From: JAAFHB01 sp963677935
Lineage (GTDB): Bacteria; Bacteroidota; Bacteroidia; Bacteroidales; Prolixibacteraceae
Direction: 5' to 3'
Assembly (NCBI GenBank): GCA_963677935.2
Contig: CAXXEH010000003.1
Span: 1,116,001 to 1,180,000, forward strand
DNA length: 64,000 nt
The position numbers were made by a program, and so were the translations under genes. Below, one piece after another: positions 8,352-16,548 of the stretch (positions within the stretch are counted from its first letter, which is position 1; each line of letters starts with the position of its first letter). The notes under the pieces were generated by a model that worked only from the letters and a program-made list of their open reading frames with translations, was not told where the DNA came from and did not search any database.

Positions 8352-10070
8352 ATGCGAATTATATTACCTATTTTATTATTAATCATTTGCTTTGTTTCTG
8401 AGCTTACTGCTCAGAAAATTCCAGGGAAAGATTCTTTTACAAGCCCTATAAAACCGCCGTTCTTCTTTGCCGGAGATTTTGGAGAACTTCGACCTTCACA
8501 TTTCCACTCGGGTCTCGATTTCCGTACTCAAGGGCAAACAGGGATGCCAGTTCTTGCGGCAAAAGAGGGTTATATTTCCAGGGTTGGGATCTCTCCTACC
8601 GGATATGGTAATGCATTGTATATGAACCATCCTGACGGTACTACTTCGGTTTATGGGCATCTTCAAAGGTTTGATCCAAAATTACAGGAATATGTTAAAG
8701 AAAAACAATATGACCGTGAAAGGTTCCCCGTAAATATCACCCTGTCAAGTAGTGAATTTCATTTCAAAAAAGGTGAAATCATCGCTTGGTCTGGAAATTC
8801 AGGTAGCTCAGGAGGTCCTCATCTTCATTTTGAAATCAGGGATACGGAATCGGAAAGAGCCTTTAATCCATTGTTGTATCATTTGGGGATAAAAGACAAC
8901 AGCGCACCAAAAATTATCGCGATTTATGCTTATCCTTTAACTGAAAACAGCAATATAGGTGTAAACCGAAGCAAAAAACGGTTTGATGCAATTCCGGTTC
9001 ACGGAGGATATCGTTTGAAAAATAATGCACCAATTGAACTTTATGGAAAAATCGGATTTGGTATTTTGGCTGAGGATTATTTTAATGGAACTGGATTAAA
9101 GGTGGGGATCTATTCTGCTTCCTTAATTTGCGATGGCAAGGAAGTTTTTGGCTTTAAAATGGATAATTTTTCATTTGACGAAACCAGATATGCAAATTCG
9201 CAAGCCGATTTTGAAGAGTATGTTCAGACACATCACTGGATAGAGCGACTATATCGCCAACCTGGAAATTATATCGATATTTATAATCAGGCGAAAAGCA
9301 CTGGAATCTTGAACCTTGAAGACGGTAAATTACATGAATTTGAGATTGTCGTCTGTGACGCATTCAAAAATGAAGCTTCCCTGAAATTTAGAACTATCAC
9401 AAAAAAATCTGAGCAACCTGTTAAAAGTAAAAAATTTAGTAAAAAATTTCTATTTAACGAATCCAATTCGTTCGAAAATGACAAAATCAGAATCGATCTA
9501 CCCAAAGGAGCTTTATATGACAATTTAGGATTTGTGTGGAAAGCATCAGGTCAACCTCCCGGTTGCTATTCTGAACTTCACCAGGTGGATTCAAAGCTTA
9601 TCCCTCTTCATAAGCCCTATTCTCTCTCCATTAAGTGTGGTAATCTGCCAGGTAGCTTAAGAAATAAAGCCTTAATTATTATGATTACCGATAAGGGCAT
9701 GAAAGAGGCTGTTGGTGGTGAATATTCGGGAGGTTGGGTTTCTGTGAAAACCAGCCGGTTTGGGAATTTTGCAGTTGCTGTTGATACGACACCGCCTGTG
9801 ATTACTCCACTCAGCATAAAAGATAAAAAGATGCTTACCGATCCAATAAAAGTACAATTTAAAATATCAGATGACCTTTCGGGAATTAAATCGTACCGGG
9901 GTGAGTTAGACGGAAAGTGGGTCCTTTTCGAATTTGATGCAAAATCCGGAACACTCTCTTATACTTTTGATAAAGAGAGGATAACTTTTGGCAAATCACA
10001 TCTGCTCAAATTAGTTGTGACAGATGACAAGGAGAACTATTCAGAATATAAAGCAATTATATACAAATGA
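8352..10070 (+). CDS. Secreted M23 family metallopeptidase
   Basis: This 572-residue exported protein has a signal peptide (residues 1-20, ending LTAQ) and an N-terminal LytM/M23 domain that would cleave peptidoglycan cross-bridges. Zinc ligands are visible: H52 and D56 in HFHSGLD and H157/H159 in PHLHFEIRD. The remaining 400 residues are beta-rich, with an Ig-like part near the C-terminus (TTPPVITPL, DDLSGIKSYRGELDGKWV). The ATG at 8352 is preferred over the TTG nine bases upstream. It overlaps anmK by ATGA, tying cell-wall cleavage to recycling. Confidence 0.9.
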   Translation: MRIILPILLLIICFVSELTAQKIPGKDSFTSPIKPPFFFAGDFGELRPSHFHSGLDFRTQGQTGMPVLAAKEGYISRVGISPTGYGNALYMNHPDGTTSVYGHLQRFDPKLQEYVKEKQYDRERFPVNITLSSSEFHFKKGEIIAWSGNSGSSGGPHLHFEIRDTESERAFNPLLYHLGIKDNSAPKIIAIYAYPLTENSNIGVNRSKKRFDAIPVHGGYRLKNNAPIELYGKIGFGILAEDYFNGTGLKVGIYSASLICDGKEVFGFKMDNFSFDETRYANSQADFEEYVQTHHWIERLYRQPGNYIDIYNQAKSTGILNLEDGKLHEFEIVVCDAFKNEASLKFRTITKKSEQPVKSKKFSKKFLFNESNSFENDKIRIDLPKGALYDNLGFVWKASGQPPGCYSELHQVDSKLIPLHKPYSLSIKCGNLPGSLRNKALIIMITDKGMKEAVGGEYSGGWVSVKTSRFGNFAVAVDTTPPVITPLSIKDKKMLTDPIKVQFKISDDLSGIKSYRGELDGKWVLFEFDAKSGTLSYTFDKERITFGKSHLLKLVVTDDKENYSEYKAIIYK

Positions 10071-11122
10071 GCACATTAGTAATTGGTACGATGTCGGGGA
10101 CATCACTTGATGGAATTGATATCGCTCTTTGCCGATTTTCAAAATCCGGAAGCAGATGGAACTATGAAATAATTGATGCCCAAACAATCAGTTACCCGGC
10201 TGATTGGATCGAAAAACTAAGAAATGCACCACAATTAAGAGCTGAAGAGTTCCTAATCCTTCACAATGAATATGGGCGTTATACTGGAGAGCTTATTGTT
10301 CAATTCGTTCACGGAAATAAAATTCCAAAATTAATCGCCTCACACGGACATACGATTTTCCATCAGCCCGAAATAAATTTTACCTTTCAATTGGGGAATG
10401 GGGCTTCAATTGCTGCAATAACAGGAATTACAACAGTCTGCGATTTCAGAAATCTCGATGTTGCTCTTGGTGGACAGGGTGCACCACTTGTCCCTGTTGG
10501 TGACCAGTTGCTCTTCCCGCAATTCGACTTTTGTTTGAACATCGGTGGATTTGCAAATATCTCATATGAGAAAAATGGTACCCGTGTTGCTTTTGATACC
10601 TGCCCGGCAAATATCATTCTCAATGAATTTGCACAACAAAAAGGGTATGCCTTTGATCGGGATGGTCAATTGGGAGCTTCTGGAAAAGTAAATGAAACAT
10701 TACTCGAAAAGTTAGATCATCTGGATTATTATCAACAAAATCATCCTAAATCTTTGGGTCGCGAATGGGTTAAAAATGAAATAAATCCCTTATTATTCGA
10801 CTCGCATCTATCAATTGAAGATCAGGCTGCTACAATTTATGAGCATATTGCCAATCAGATTTCAAATGCAACTGGCAAATCCGGAAAGATGTTGATAACC
10901 GGCGGAGGGGCCAAAAATCTGTTTCTTATCCGTCGATTAAAAGAAAAACTCTCATGTCAAATCATATTGCCTGACGAAAAGCTGATAGACTTCAAAGAAG
11001 CGCTGATTTTTGCATTTCTCGGATTTCTGGCTTTCAAAGGTCAAGTAAATGTGATTTCTTCAGTGACTGGATCAAAACAGGATCACATTGGCGGAGTCAT
11101 TTATCCAATTGACAATAAATGA
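10067..11122 (+). CDS. anmK: Anhydro-N-acetylmuramic acid kinase
   Basis: AnmK phosphorylates and opens 1,6-anhydro-MurNAc released from peptidoglycan turnover, giving MurNAc-6-phosphate. The 351-residue protein begins with the ATP-binding GTMSGTSLDGIDIAL signature, and later shows the GQGAPLVPVGDQLLF and NIGGFANIS motifs and the LITGGGAKN loop. It overlaps the M23 peptidase stop by 4 bp, so translation is probably coupled. Full length and intact. Confidence 0.95.
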   Translation: MSTLVIGTMSGTSLDGIDIALCRFSKSGSRWNYEIIDAQTISYPADWIEKLRNAPQLRAEEFLILHNEYGRYTGELIVQFVHGNKIPKLIASHGHTIFHQPEINFTFQLGNGASIAAITGITTVCDFRNLDVALGGQGAPLVPVGDQLLFPQFDFCLNIGGFANISYEKNGTRVAFDTCPANIILNEFAQQKGYAFDRDGQLGASGKVNETLLEKLDHLDYYQQNHPKSLGREWVKNEINPLLFDSHLSIEDQAATIYEHIANQISNATGKSGKMLITGGGAKNLFLIRRLKEKLSCQIILPDEKLIDFKEALIFAFLGFLAFKGQVNVISSVTGSKQDHIGGVIYPIDNK

Positions 11123-11136
11123 TAAAACTCATAAAA

Positions 11137-11155
11137 AAAAGGGGGTAATCCTTTT
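11137..11155 (+). terminator. Possible weak terminator after anmK
   Basis: AAAAGG (11137-11142) pairs with CCTTTT (11150-11155) across a 7-nt loop; the T-run is short. Confidence 0.35.
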
Positions 11156-11186
11156 AATTCGAAATATTTAGATTAAACTATTTTCA

Positions 11187-11194
11187 TATTTTTG
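11187..11194 (+). promoter_or_regulatory. -7 element for the C69 dipeptidase gene
   Basis: TATTTTTG matches TAnnTTTG and lies 26 bp before the ATG. The -33 region holds only TTTAG, a weak match. Confidence 0.55.
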
Positions 11195-11220
11195 TCCGAA
11201 CTGCATTAATACAATTTACA

Positions 11221-12894
11221 ATGTTAAAAAAGAGACTGTTATTACTTTTGATATTAGTTGCTTTACAGATTCTTCCATCTGGTGCTTGCACTAATTTCCT
11301 GATTTCCAAAGGTGCCACAAAAGATGGGTCTGCCATGATCACCTATGCTGCCGACTCGCATACACTTTATGGCGAGCTTTATTTCTGGCCGGCAGCCGAT
11401 TACCCTGATGGCGCCCTGTTGGATGTCTATGAATGGGATACCGGAAAATATATGGGTAAAATACCCCAGGTAAAGCATACCTGGCAGGTTACCGGAAATA
11501 TGAACGAGAATCAGGTTGCAATCGGCGAGACAACCTATGGGGGAAGAAAAGAGCTTCAAACTCAAAAAGAGGCGATAATTGATTATGGCAGCCTGATATA
11601 CATCGCATTACAACGTTCCAGAACTGCTCGTGAGGCAATTACAGTTATGACCGATCTGGTTAAAAATTATGGATATGGTTCCGAAGGAGAATCATTCTCA
11701 ATCGCAGATCCAAATGAAGTGTGGATATTGGAAATGATTGGTAAGGGTGAAGGACAGAAAGGGGCAGTTTGGGTTGCTATGCGTGTTCCTGATGGATATA
11801 TTTCAGGTCATGCCAATCAGGCACGAATTACTCGTTTTCCTTTAAATGATCCGAAAAATTGCCTCTATGCGACAGATGTTATCTCATTTGCACGTGAAAA
11901 AGGATGGTTTGATGGAAAAAACAACGATTTTAGCTTTTCCGACACCTATGCTCCGGTCACATTCAGTGCTGCCCGCTTCTGCGAAGCCCGTGTGTGGTCA
12001 GGCTTTAATAGGGTAAATAAGCAAATGGGGCAATACGAAAGTTATGCATTGGGTAAGGTTACCTACGATGAAAATAAGGTTGCAACTAACAGGATGCCCC
12101 TGTGGGTCAAACCTGATTCACTCCTATCGGTTAAAGATGTAATGAATCTTATGCGTGACCATTATGAAGGAACAACACTCGACATGACAAAAGATCCCGG
12201 AGCCGGCCCTTACGGTTCTCCCTATCGCTGGCGCCCTATGGAGTGGAAAGTTGATTCGGTAACTTATGTTCACGAGCGTGCAATCTCTACACAGCAAACA
12301 GGGTTTTCGTTCGTTGCACAGTGTAGACCGAATCTGCCAAACCCCATTGGCGGAATATTATGGTTTGGAGTTGATGACACCTATATGACTTGTTATATGC
12401 CAATCTATTGTGGAATAAAACAAGTTCCTAATTCACTAAAAGTTAGTGACGGAGATATGCTCACCTGGTCCGACAACTCAGCATTCTGGGTATTTAATCA
12501 GGTCTCAAACCTTTGCTACTCAAGATATAATGATATGATTATTGATCTCAAAAAAGTACAATCGCAACTTGAAAATAAATTTTTCAGTTTTACCCCTGTA
12601 GTCGATCAGGCTGCATTAACGCTCTGGAACAAAGGAGAAAAAGAACTTGCCTATCAGTTTTTAACTGAATACTCTGTAAATCAGGTTGAAAACGCTGTAA
12701 AAAAATGGAGGGAACTGGGTCATTTTCTTCTCATAAAATTTAAGGATGGAAATGTTATGATCGAAAAAAATGGCGCTTTCGAAAGAAACGAATCGGGCAA
12801 ATTGCCTGCCTCTCCACTTCATCCATCCTATCCTGATTGGTATTACCGTAAAATCATTGAAAACAATAAAGACCATTTTAAGGAGGTGAATTAA
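11221..12894 (+). CDS. Secreted C69 family dipeptidase
   Basis: This 557-residue protein belongs to peptidase family C69 (dipeptidase A type, Ntn-hydrolase fold). A hydrophobic signal sequence (residues 4-18) leads to C23 in GACTNFL, which becomes the N-terminal nucleophile after processing. The downstream family stretches KDGSAMITYAADSH, QVAIGETTYGG and the SFSIADPNEVWILEMIG block are all present. It probably releases dipeptides in the periplasm or at the cell surface. It is a single-gene unit with a good terminator downstream. Confidence 0.92.
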   Translation: MLKKRLLLLLILVALQILPSGACTNFLISKGATKDGSAMITYAADSHTLYGELYFWPAADYPDGALLDVYEWDTGKYMGKIPQVKHTWQVTGNMNENQVAIGETTYGGRKELQTQKEAIIDYGSLIYIALQRSRTAREAITVMTDLVKNYGYGSEGESFSIADPNEVWILEMIGKGEGQKGAVWVAMRVPDGYISGHANQARITRFPLNDPKNCLYATDVISFAREKGWFDGKNNDFSFSDTYAPVTFSAARFCEARVWSGFNRVNKQMGQYESYALGKVTYDENKVATNRMPLWVKPDSLLSVKDVMNLMRDHYEGTTLDMTKDPGAGPYGSPYRWRPMEWKVDSVTYVHERAISTQQTGFSFVAQCRPNLPNPIGGILWFGVDDTYMTCYMPIYCGIKQVPNSLKVSDGDMLTWSDNSAFWVFNQVSNLCYSRYNDMIIDLKKVQSQLENKFFSFTPVVDQAALTLWNKGEKELAYQFLTEYSVNQVENAVKKWRELGHFLLIKFKDGNVMIEKNGAFERNESGKLPASPLHPSYPDWYYRKIIENNKDHFKEVN

Positions 12895-12928
12895 ATTCAG
12901 GATAGTTTTTCACACAATTCAGAAAATT

Positions 12929-12967
12929 GAACCCGTTGGATTTTGCAATTCATCGGGTTCCTATTTT
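12929..12967 (+). terminator. Intrinsic terminator after the C69 dipeptidase
   Basis: GAACCCG (12929-12935) pairs with CGGGTTC (12954-12960), with further partial pairing in the loop, followed by CTATTTTTT. It lies 34 bp after the stop codon. Confidence 0.75.
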
Positions 12968-13020
12968 TTGAGGTCACTTGAATTGTTAACTTTGGTTATT
13001 TCTATATTTTTTTACGCTGC

Positions 13021-13028
13021 TAAATTTG
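13021..13028 (+). promoter_or_regulatory. Possible -7 element for the hypothetical gene at 13065
   Basis: TAAATTTG matches TAnnTTTG, 36 bp before the ATG. The nearest upstream TTTG (12991) is 26 bp away, farther than usual. Confidence 0.4.
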
Positions 13029-13064
13029 CTTTAATTCCATCTGGAAATTATAAAATAAGTTGAT

Positions 13065-13601
13065 ATGAACTACAAAACAATGATCAAAATCTTAATTACG
13101 TCTCTCATATTGCTATATATTAACGATATAGCCTTTTCAAAGAGTAAAGAATTTCCCTATATGCGAAATGGGATATCGTTTTCACTTGCTGACAAATGGA
13201 AAGTTATTGCCAATGATTCGATTGGGAATAATGCGTACTACTTTTCTGCTGAAAGGATTGGCGCAGAAGCAACCGGATTAATCACTGTAACCTGGATAAA
13301 TAAATTAGAAAATCCGCAGGAAACGATTCTAATGCATCAACGCACTATGAAAATTTCGAATATCTACCGAAATCCGGGAATTGAATTTTCATCAGTTGTT
13401 CATGACAATTTTGCAGGGTTAAAGGTCGAAAGCTGCCGTTATACAACGATTGTAAAAGAGCAAAAACTCGAAGGTGAGATTTATTGTCTTAATTCATCCC
13501 AAAAGACAATTACAATTTTTTTTCAAAGTGGTATGAGCGACAAAAAACTTAACAAAAAAGCCTTCGAACTAGTAAGGATTACCTTTAACTGCAGGGATTA
13601 A
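13065..13601 (+). CDS. Hypothetical exported protein
   Basis: I do not recognise this 178-residue protein. It has an N-terminal hydrophobic signal sequence (residues 6-25, cleavage probably near FSKS) and a compact alpha/beta region. Features such as RNGISFSLADKWKV and the C-terminal KAFELVRITFNC recall small PsbP/Mog1-like periplasmic folds, but this is only an impression. It has a probable promoter upstream, no partner gene close by, and a 438-bp gene-free stretch downstream. Confidence 0.6.
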   Translation: MNYKTMIKILITSLILLYINDIAFSKSKEFPYMRNGISFSLADKWKVIANDSIGNNAYYFSAERIGAEATGLITVTWINKLENPQETILMHQRTMKISNIYRNPGIEFSSVVHDNFAGLKVESCRYTTIVKEQKLEGEIYCLNSSQKTITIFFQSGMSDKKLNKKAFELVRITFNCRD

Positions 13602-14039
13602 CGTCAATTATTTCTCTTGATAAAAGGTTCTTAAAATATGATTTGGAAATCAATTCAGATATCATTAATATTACACTATCCTAATTTTTCAATTTGGTAA
13701 GAATCTTTTTCAAAGGCAAAAATACATTTGCTTATTGGGATTGAACAGGCGAAGCTGTAAAAGTATATATAAATAGTTGGCTGCTTTTTACTTAGCACGG
13801 CTAATTATTTATTATTTTAATTAGAGCAGTTCCCAGATATTTAATGAAAGTAAATTTTTATCCTAAGTAAGGTTTTTATACGCAAAATATTCTTTAAAGA
13901 AAACGAATATTATTGACGTTTACAGTAAAAAAAACGATGCATTTAAAGAAGCAAATTGACTCCAGAACTTCTAAAATTTGATTATATAATCAATAAATCC
14001 TTTTTTTTTGCAAAATAAAATCCCAAAAATAAACTACAA
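13602..14039. other. 438-bp gene-free region ahead of the polysaccharide locus
   Basis: This AT-rich gap has no credible ORF. One TACATTTG (13723-13730) matches the -7 consensus without a well-placed -33 box, and a run of nine T residues lies just upstream of the receiver gene. Its length and position at the head of the large locus make it a likely regulatory region, but no specific operator was identified. Confidence 0.5.
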
Positions 14040-14426
14040 ATGAGGCACAAGATTCTAATTATTGATGATGAAAAAAGCATCCGTTTACTGCTTGAAAATT
14101 TTCTTTCCAAAAACTACGATGTAATTAGTAAAAGTGATGGAATTGAAGCACTTGAATGGTTAGAAGGCAATCTTCCCGATCTGATCATTTGTGATTTGCA
14201 AATGCCGAACATGGACGGATATCTTTTTGTGGAGAAAGTTCGTCAAAGGGGTTTCACAAAACATACTCCAATAATCATGTTGTCGGGTGTTGAAAGCAGC
14301 AAAGACCGGATTAAATGTTACCGTCTAGGAGCACAGGACTTCCTTGCTAAGCCATTCAATCCGGAAGAGTTAAGTGAATTAATTCTAAAGAATCTGTTTC
14401 CCGTTCATTATGCCTTAAAATGGTAA
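14040..14426 (+). CDS. Stand-alone response-regulator receiver
   Basis: This 128-residue protein is a single CheY-like receiver with no output domain. The catalytic set is complete: acidic pair D9/D10, phospho-acceptor D52 in ICDLQMPNMDG, S82 in MLSG, and K104 in LAKPF. It would take phosphate from a histidine kinase or Hpt protein and signal by protein contact. It sits 56 bp before the sugar transferase with a degenerate receiver, and the same locus encodes two hybrid kinases and an Hpt protein, so it is a candidate terminal or shuttle receiver. Confidence 0.93.
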   Translation: MRHKILIIDDEKSIRLLLENFLSKNYDVISKSDGIEALEWLEGNLPDLIICDLQMPNMDGYLFVEKVRQRGFTKHTPIIMLSGVESSKDRIKCYRLGAQDFLAKPFNPEELSELILKNLFPVHYALKW

Positions 14427-14482
14427 CAATGATGAAATATTCATTTGTTCGCATAACAATTTAAACCTGTTGCATACATATT

Positions 14483-15688
14483 ATGATGGAAAATCTACTA
14501 AAGATTCTTTATATTGGCCGTTCAACTGAGGGGATTATTGAACTTCGGACACATTCAGATGTTTCGTTGGTCCATAAATCGAATATGCTGGAAGCGGCTA
14601 ATTATCTAAAATCAGAAAATAAACCTGATGTAGTTATATCAGAAATTTATATCTCCGGAGGGGATGGTATTGAAATGCACAATTGGATACGTGAAAGGCC
14701 GGAATTCGATCGGATAGCGTTTATTCTGATCTCTTATGAGTTTAAAGTCGAGTTATTTAATACGGCCCTTAAGAATCGGATAGACGATTATTTTGTTTTG
14801 CCATTCCCATCTGCTGAAAGTATTGTGAGTCGGATCAGGTTTATTGTTGAGTTCAGGCATAAGTATTCCCTTACCACATATGTTGGTAAAAATCAAGATA
14901 TTAAATATGAAATGCCCCTATCCAAGCGACTTTTTGATTTATTCGTAGCCACATCTGCCCTATTCGTCCTCTCACCAGTTTTATTGCTAATCGTTATTGC
15001 AATCAGACTTGAATCTAAAGGAAAGGTATACTACATTTCCAAAAGGGTCGGACGTGAGCCATTTGATTTTTATAAATTACGGTCGATGCGCACAGGAGCA
15101 GATAAAGAATTAAATAAACTTGCCAAGGATAAGAACCAATATTCAATTACATCAGATCATGCGGAAATTGACTTTTCCAAACCATGTCCTGTTTGTGCCA
15201 AATTGTCAGACAATAAAACCTGTTCACCCATCCTCCATATTGGTCCCTATGAGATCTGTGATTTCTGGTACAACACACAGAAGAGAGAAGTGGCAAAAAC
15301 AAAATCGGCTTTTATAAAAATCAGCGATGATCCACGCATAACCAAAGTTGGTAAATTTATCCGTAATACAAGTATCGATGAACTTCCCCAATTGATTAAT
15401 GTGATTAAAGGGGACATGTCAATTGTTGGTAACCGCCCACTCCCTGTATACGAAGCTGAGCTTTTAACAAGAGGGGTAATGTCAAAACGGTTTCTGGCGC
15501 CGGCCGGAATTACCGGACTTTGGCAGGTTGAATTGCGGGGAAAAGGGGGCGTGATGTCGGAGGATGAAAGGATGCGGCTCGACAATGAATACGCTGACCA
15601 TTTTATCGGAGATAGTTACTCATTTTGGTACGACCTGAAATTAATTCTTAGAACAGTCCCCGCGCTATTTCAGAAGGATACTGTTTAA
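14483..15688 (+). CDS. Initiating sugar-phosphate transferase with N-terminal pseudo-receiver
   Basis: This 401-residue protein likely transfers a sugar-1-phosphate from a nucleotide sugar to undecaprenyl phosphate, the first step of repeat-unit assembly. Residues 1-125 resemble a receiver domain, but the acidic pair is gone (YIGRS), E54 replaces the phospho-acceptor Asp, and L106 replaces the conserved Lys. Residues about 150-400 form the sugar transferase: KRLFDLF plus one membrane helix, GREPFDFYKLRSMR, a cysteine-bearing insertion (CPVCAKL to YEICDFW), then NTSIDELPQLINV, KGDMSIVGNRPLP and GITGLWQV. It directly follows the free receiver gene. Confidence 0.92.
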   Translation: MMENLLKILYIGRSTEGIIELRTHSDVSLVHKSNMLEAANYLKSENKPDVVISEIYISGGDGIEMHNWIRERPEFDRIAFILISYEFKVELFNTALKNRIDDYFVLPFPSAESIVSRIRFIVEFRHKYSLTTYVGKNQDIKYEMPLSKRLFDLFVATSALFVLSPVLLLIVIAIRLESKGKVYYISKRVGREPFDFYKLRSMRTGADKELNKLAKDKNQYSITSDHAEIDFSKPCPVCAKLSDNKTCSPILHIGPYEICDFWYNTQKREVAKTKSAFIKISDDPRITKVGKFIRNTSIDELPQLINVIKGDMSIVGNRPLPVYEAELLTRGVMSKRFLAPAGITGLWQVELRGKGGVMSEDERMRLDNEYADHFIGDSYSFWYDLKLILRTVPALFQKDTV

Positions 15689-15700
15689 TTTAGCTTTTAT

Positions 15701-15708
15701 TATCTTTG
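15701..15708 (+). promoter_or_regulatory. -7 element upstream of the TolC-like/Wzc-like pair
   Basis: TATCTTTG matches TAnnTTTG, 82 bp before the GTG start; no good -33 TTTG at the usual spacing. Confidence 0.45.
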
Positions 15709-15789
15709 CATAAGTGGGGACACCTGGTGGACCTGTGATTTCAAATCAAAATTGACCCGGAATTAATTTTTTTACTTAATTTTTGCTCT

Positions 15790-16548
15790 GTGAATCGACA
15801 TCATTTTATTCTGATTACTTTTTTCACGCTTCTGATGATTCAATTCTCAGGAACAGCTCAGCAGATGAAAGAGTTTGATTTATTTAAAGATAATATCGAA
15901 TCAATACTACCTCCACTCGAAACAATTATCGATTCAGCCATTGCAAGGAATCCATATGTAAAGTTCAGAGATTTACAAGTTACGGTCAATAAACAAAAGC
16001 TGAAATCAAACCGTTTGGAATGGACCAGAGATGTGGGATTACAGACTGATGTGCGATATGGAACTTTTGACAACTTTGCATCTAATGTCGTTGAAGGTCA
16101 AAATCCGGCTTTAACATCAACCCGAAATACACAGACGAACTATGGAGTTGGCGCCTACATACGAATTCCATTTTATGATTTCTTAAGCCGAAAAAGTCAA
16201 ATTACATCTGCCAAAGCAGAAATTGCACAGGCACAAAGCTATTCGCTGGTTCAACGAAATGAACTTCGCCAGCTGGTGATCAAACAATATAATGAAGTGA
16301 TTGTTAAACACCGACTACTTAAAATCAAGTCAAGGTATGCCGAAACAGCCAGAATAAATCTGGCAATGGCTGAAAAACAATTTCTCAACGGAGTCATTAC
16401 CGTAGCAGAATATTCGAGTACTACTGAGATCGTTTCAAGGAGTGAGACTGACTTCGAAAGTTCAAAAATGGAGTTTCGAACAGCATTTATGATACTTGAA
16501 GAAATTGTTGGGATAAAATTCAACCTTACAAACAAACTAAATCAATGA
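15790..16548 (+). CDS. Half-length TolC-like outer-membrane efflux protein
   Basis: This 252-residue protein has a signal peptide (residues 6-23, ending GTAQQ) and one OEP/TolC-type repeat: a long helix, a beta segment (NYGVGAYIRIPFYD) and a second long helix pair. Usual TolC proteins have two such repeats and over 400 residues, so this one probably works as a higher-order oligomer or serves as a dedicated polysaccharide exit channel. The only suitable start is GTG. It overlaps the Wzc-like gene by ATGA, indicating coupling with the inner-membrane export component. Confidence 0.78.
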   Translation: MNRHHFILITFFTLLMIQFSGTAQQMKEFDLFKDNIESILPPLETIIDSAIARNPYVKFRDLQVTVNKQKLKSNRLEWTRDVGLQTDVRYGTFDNFASNVVEGQNPALTSTRNTQTNYGVGAYIRIPFYDFLSRKSQITSAKAEIAQAQSYSLVQRNELRQLVIKQYNEVIVKHRLLKIKSRYAETARINLAMAEKQFLNGVITVAEYSSTTEIVSRSETDFESSKMEFRTAFMILEEIVGIKFNLTNKLNQ

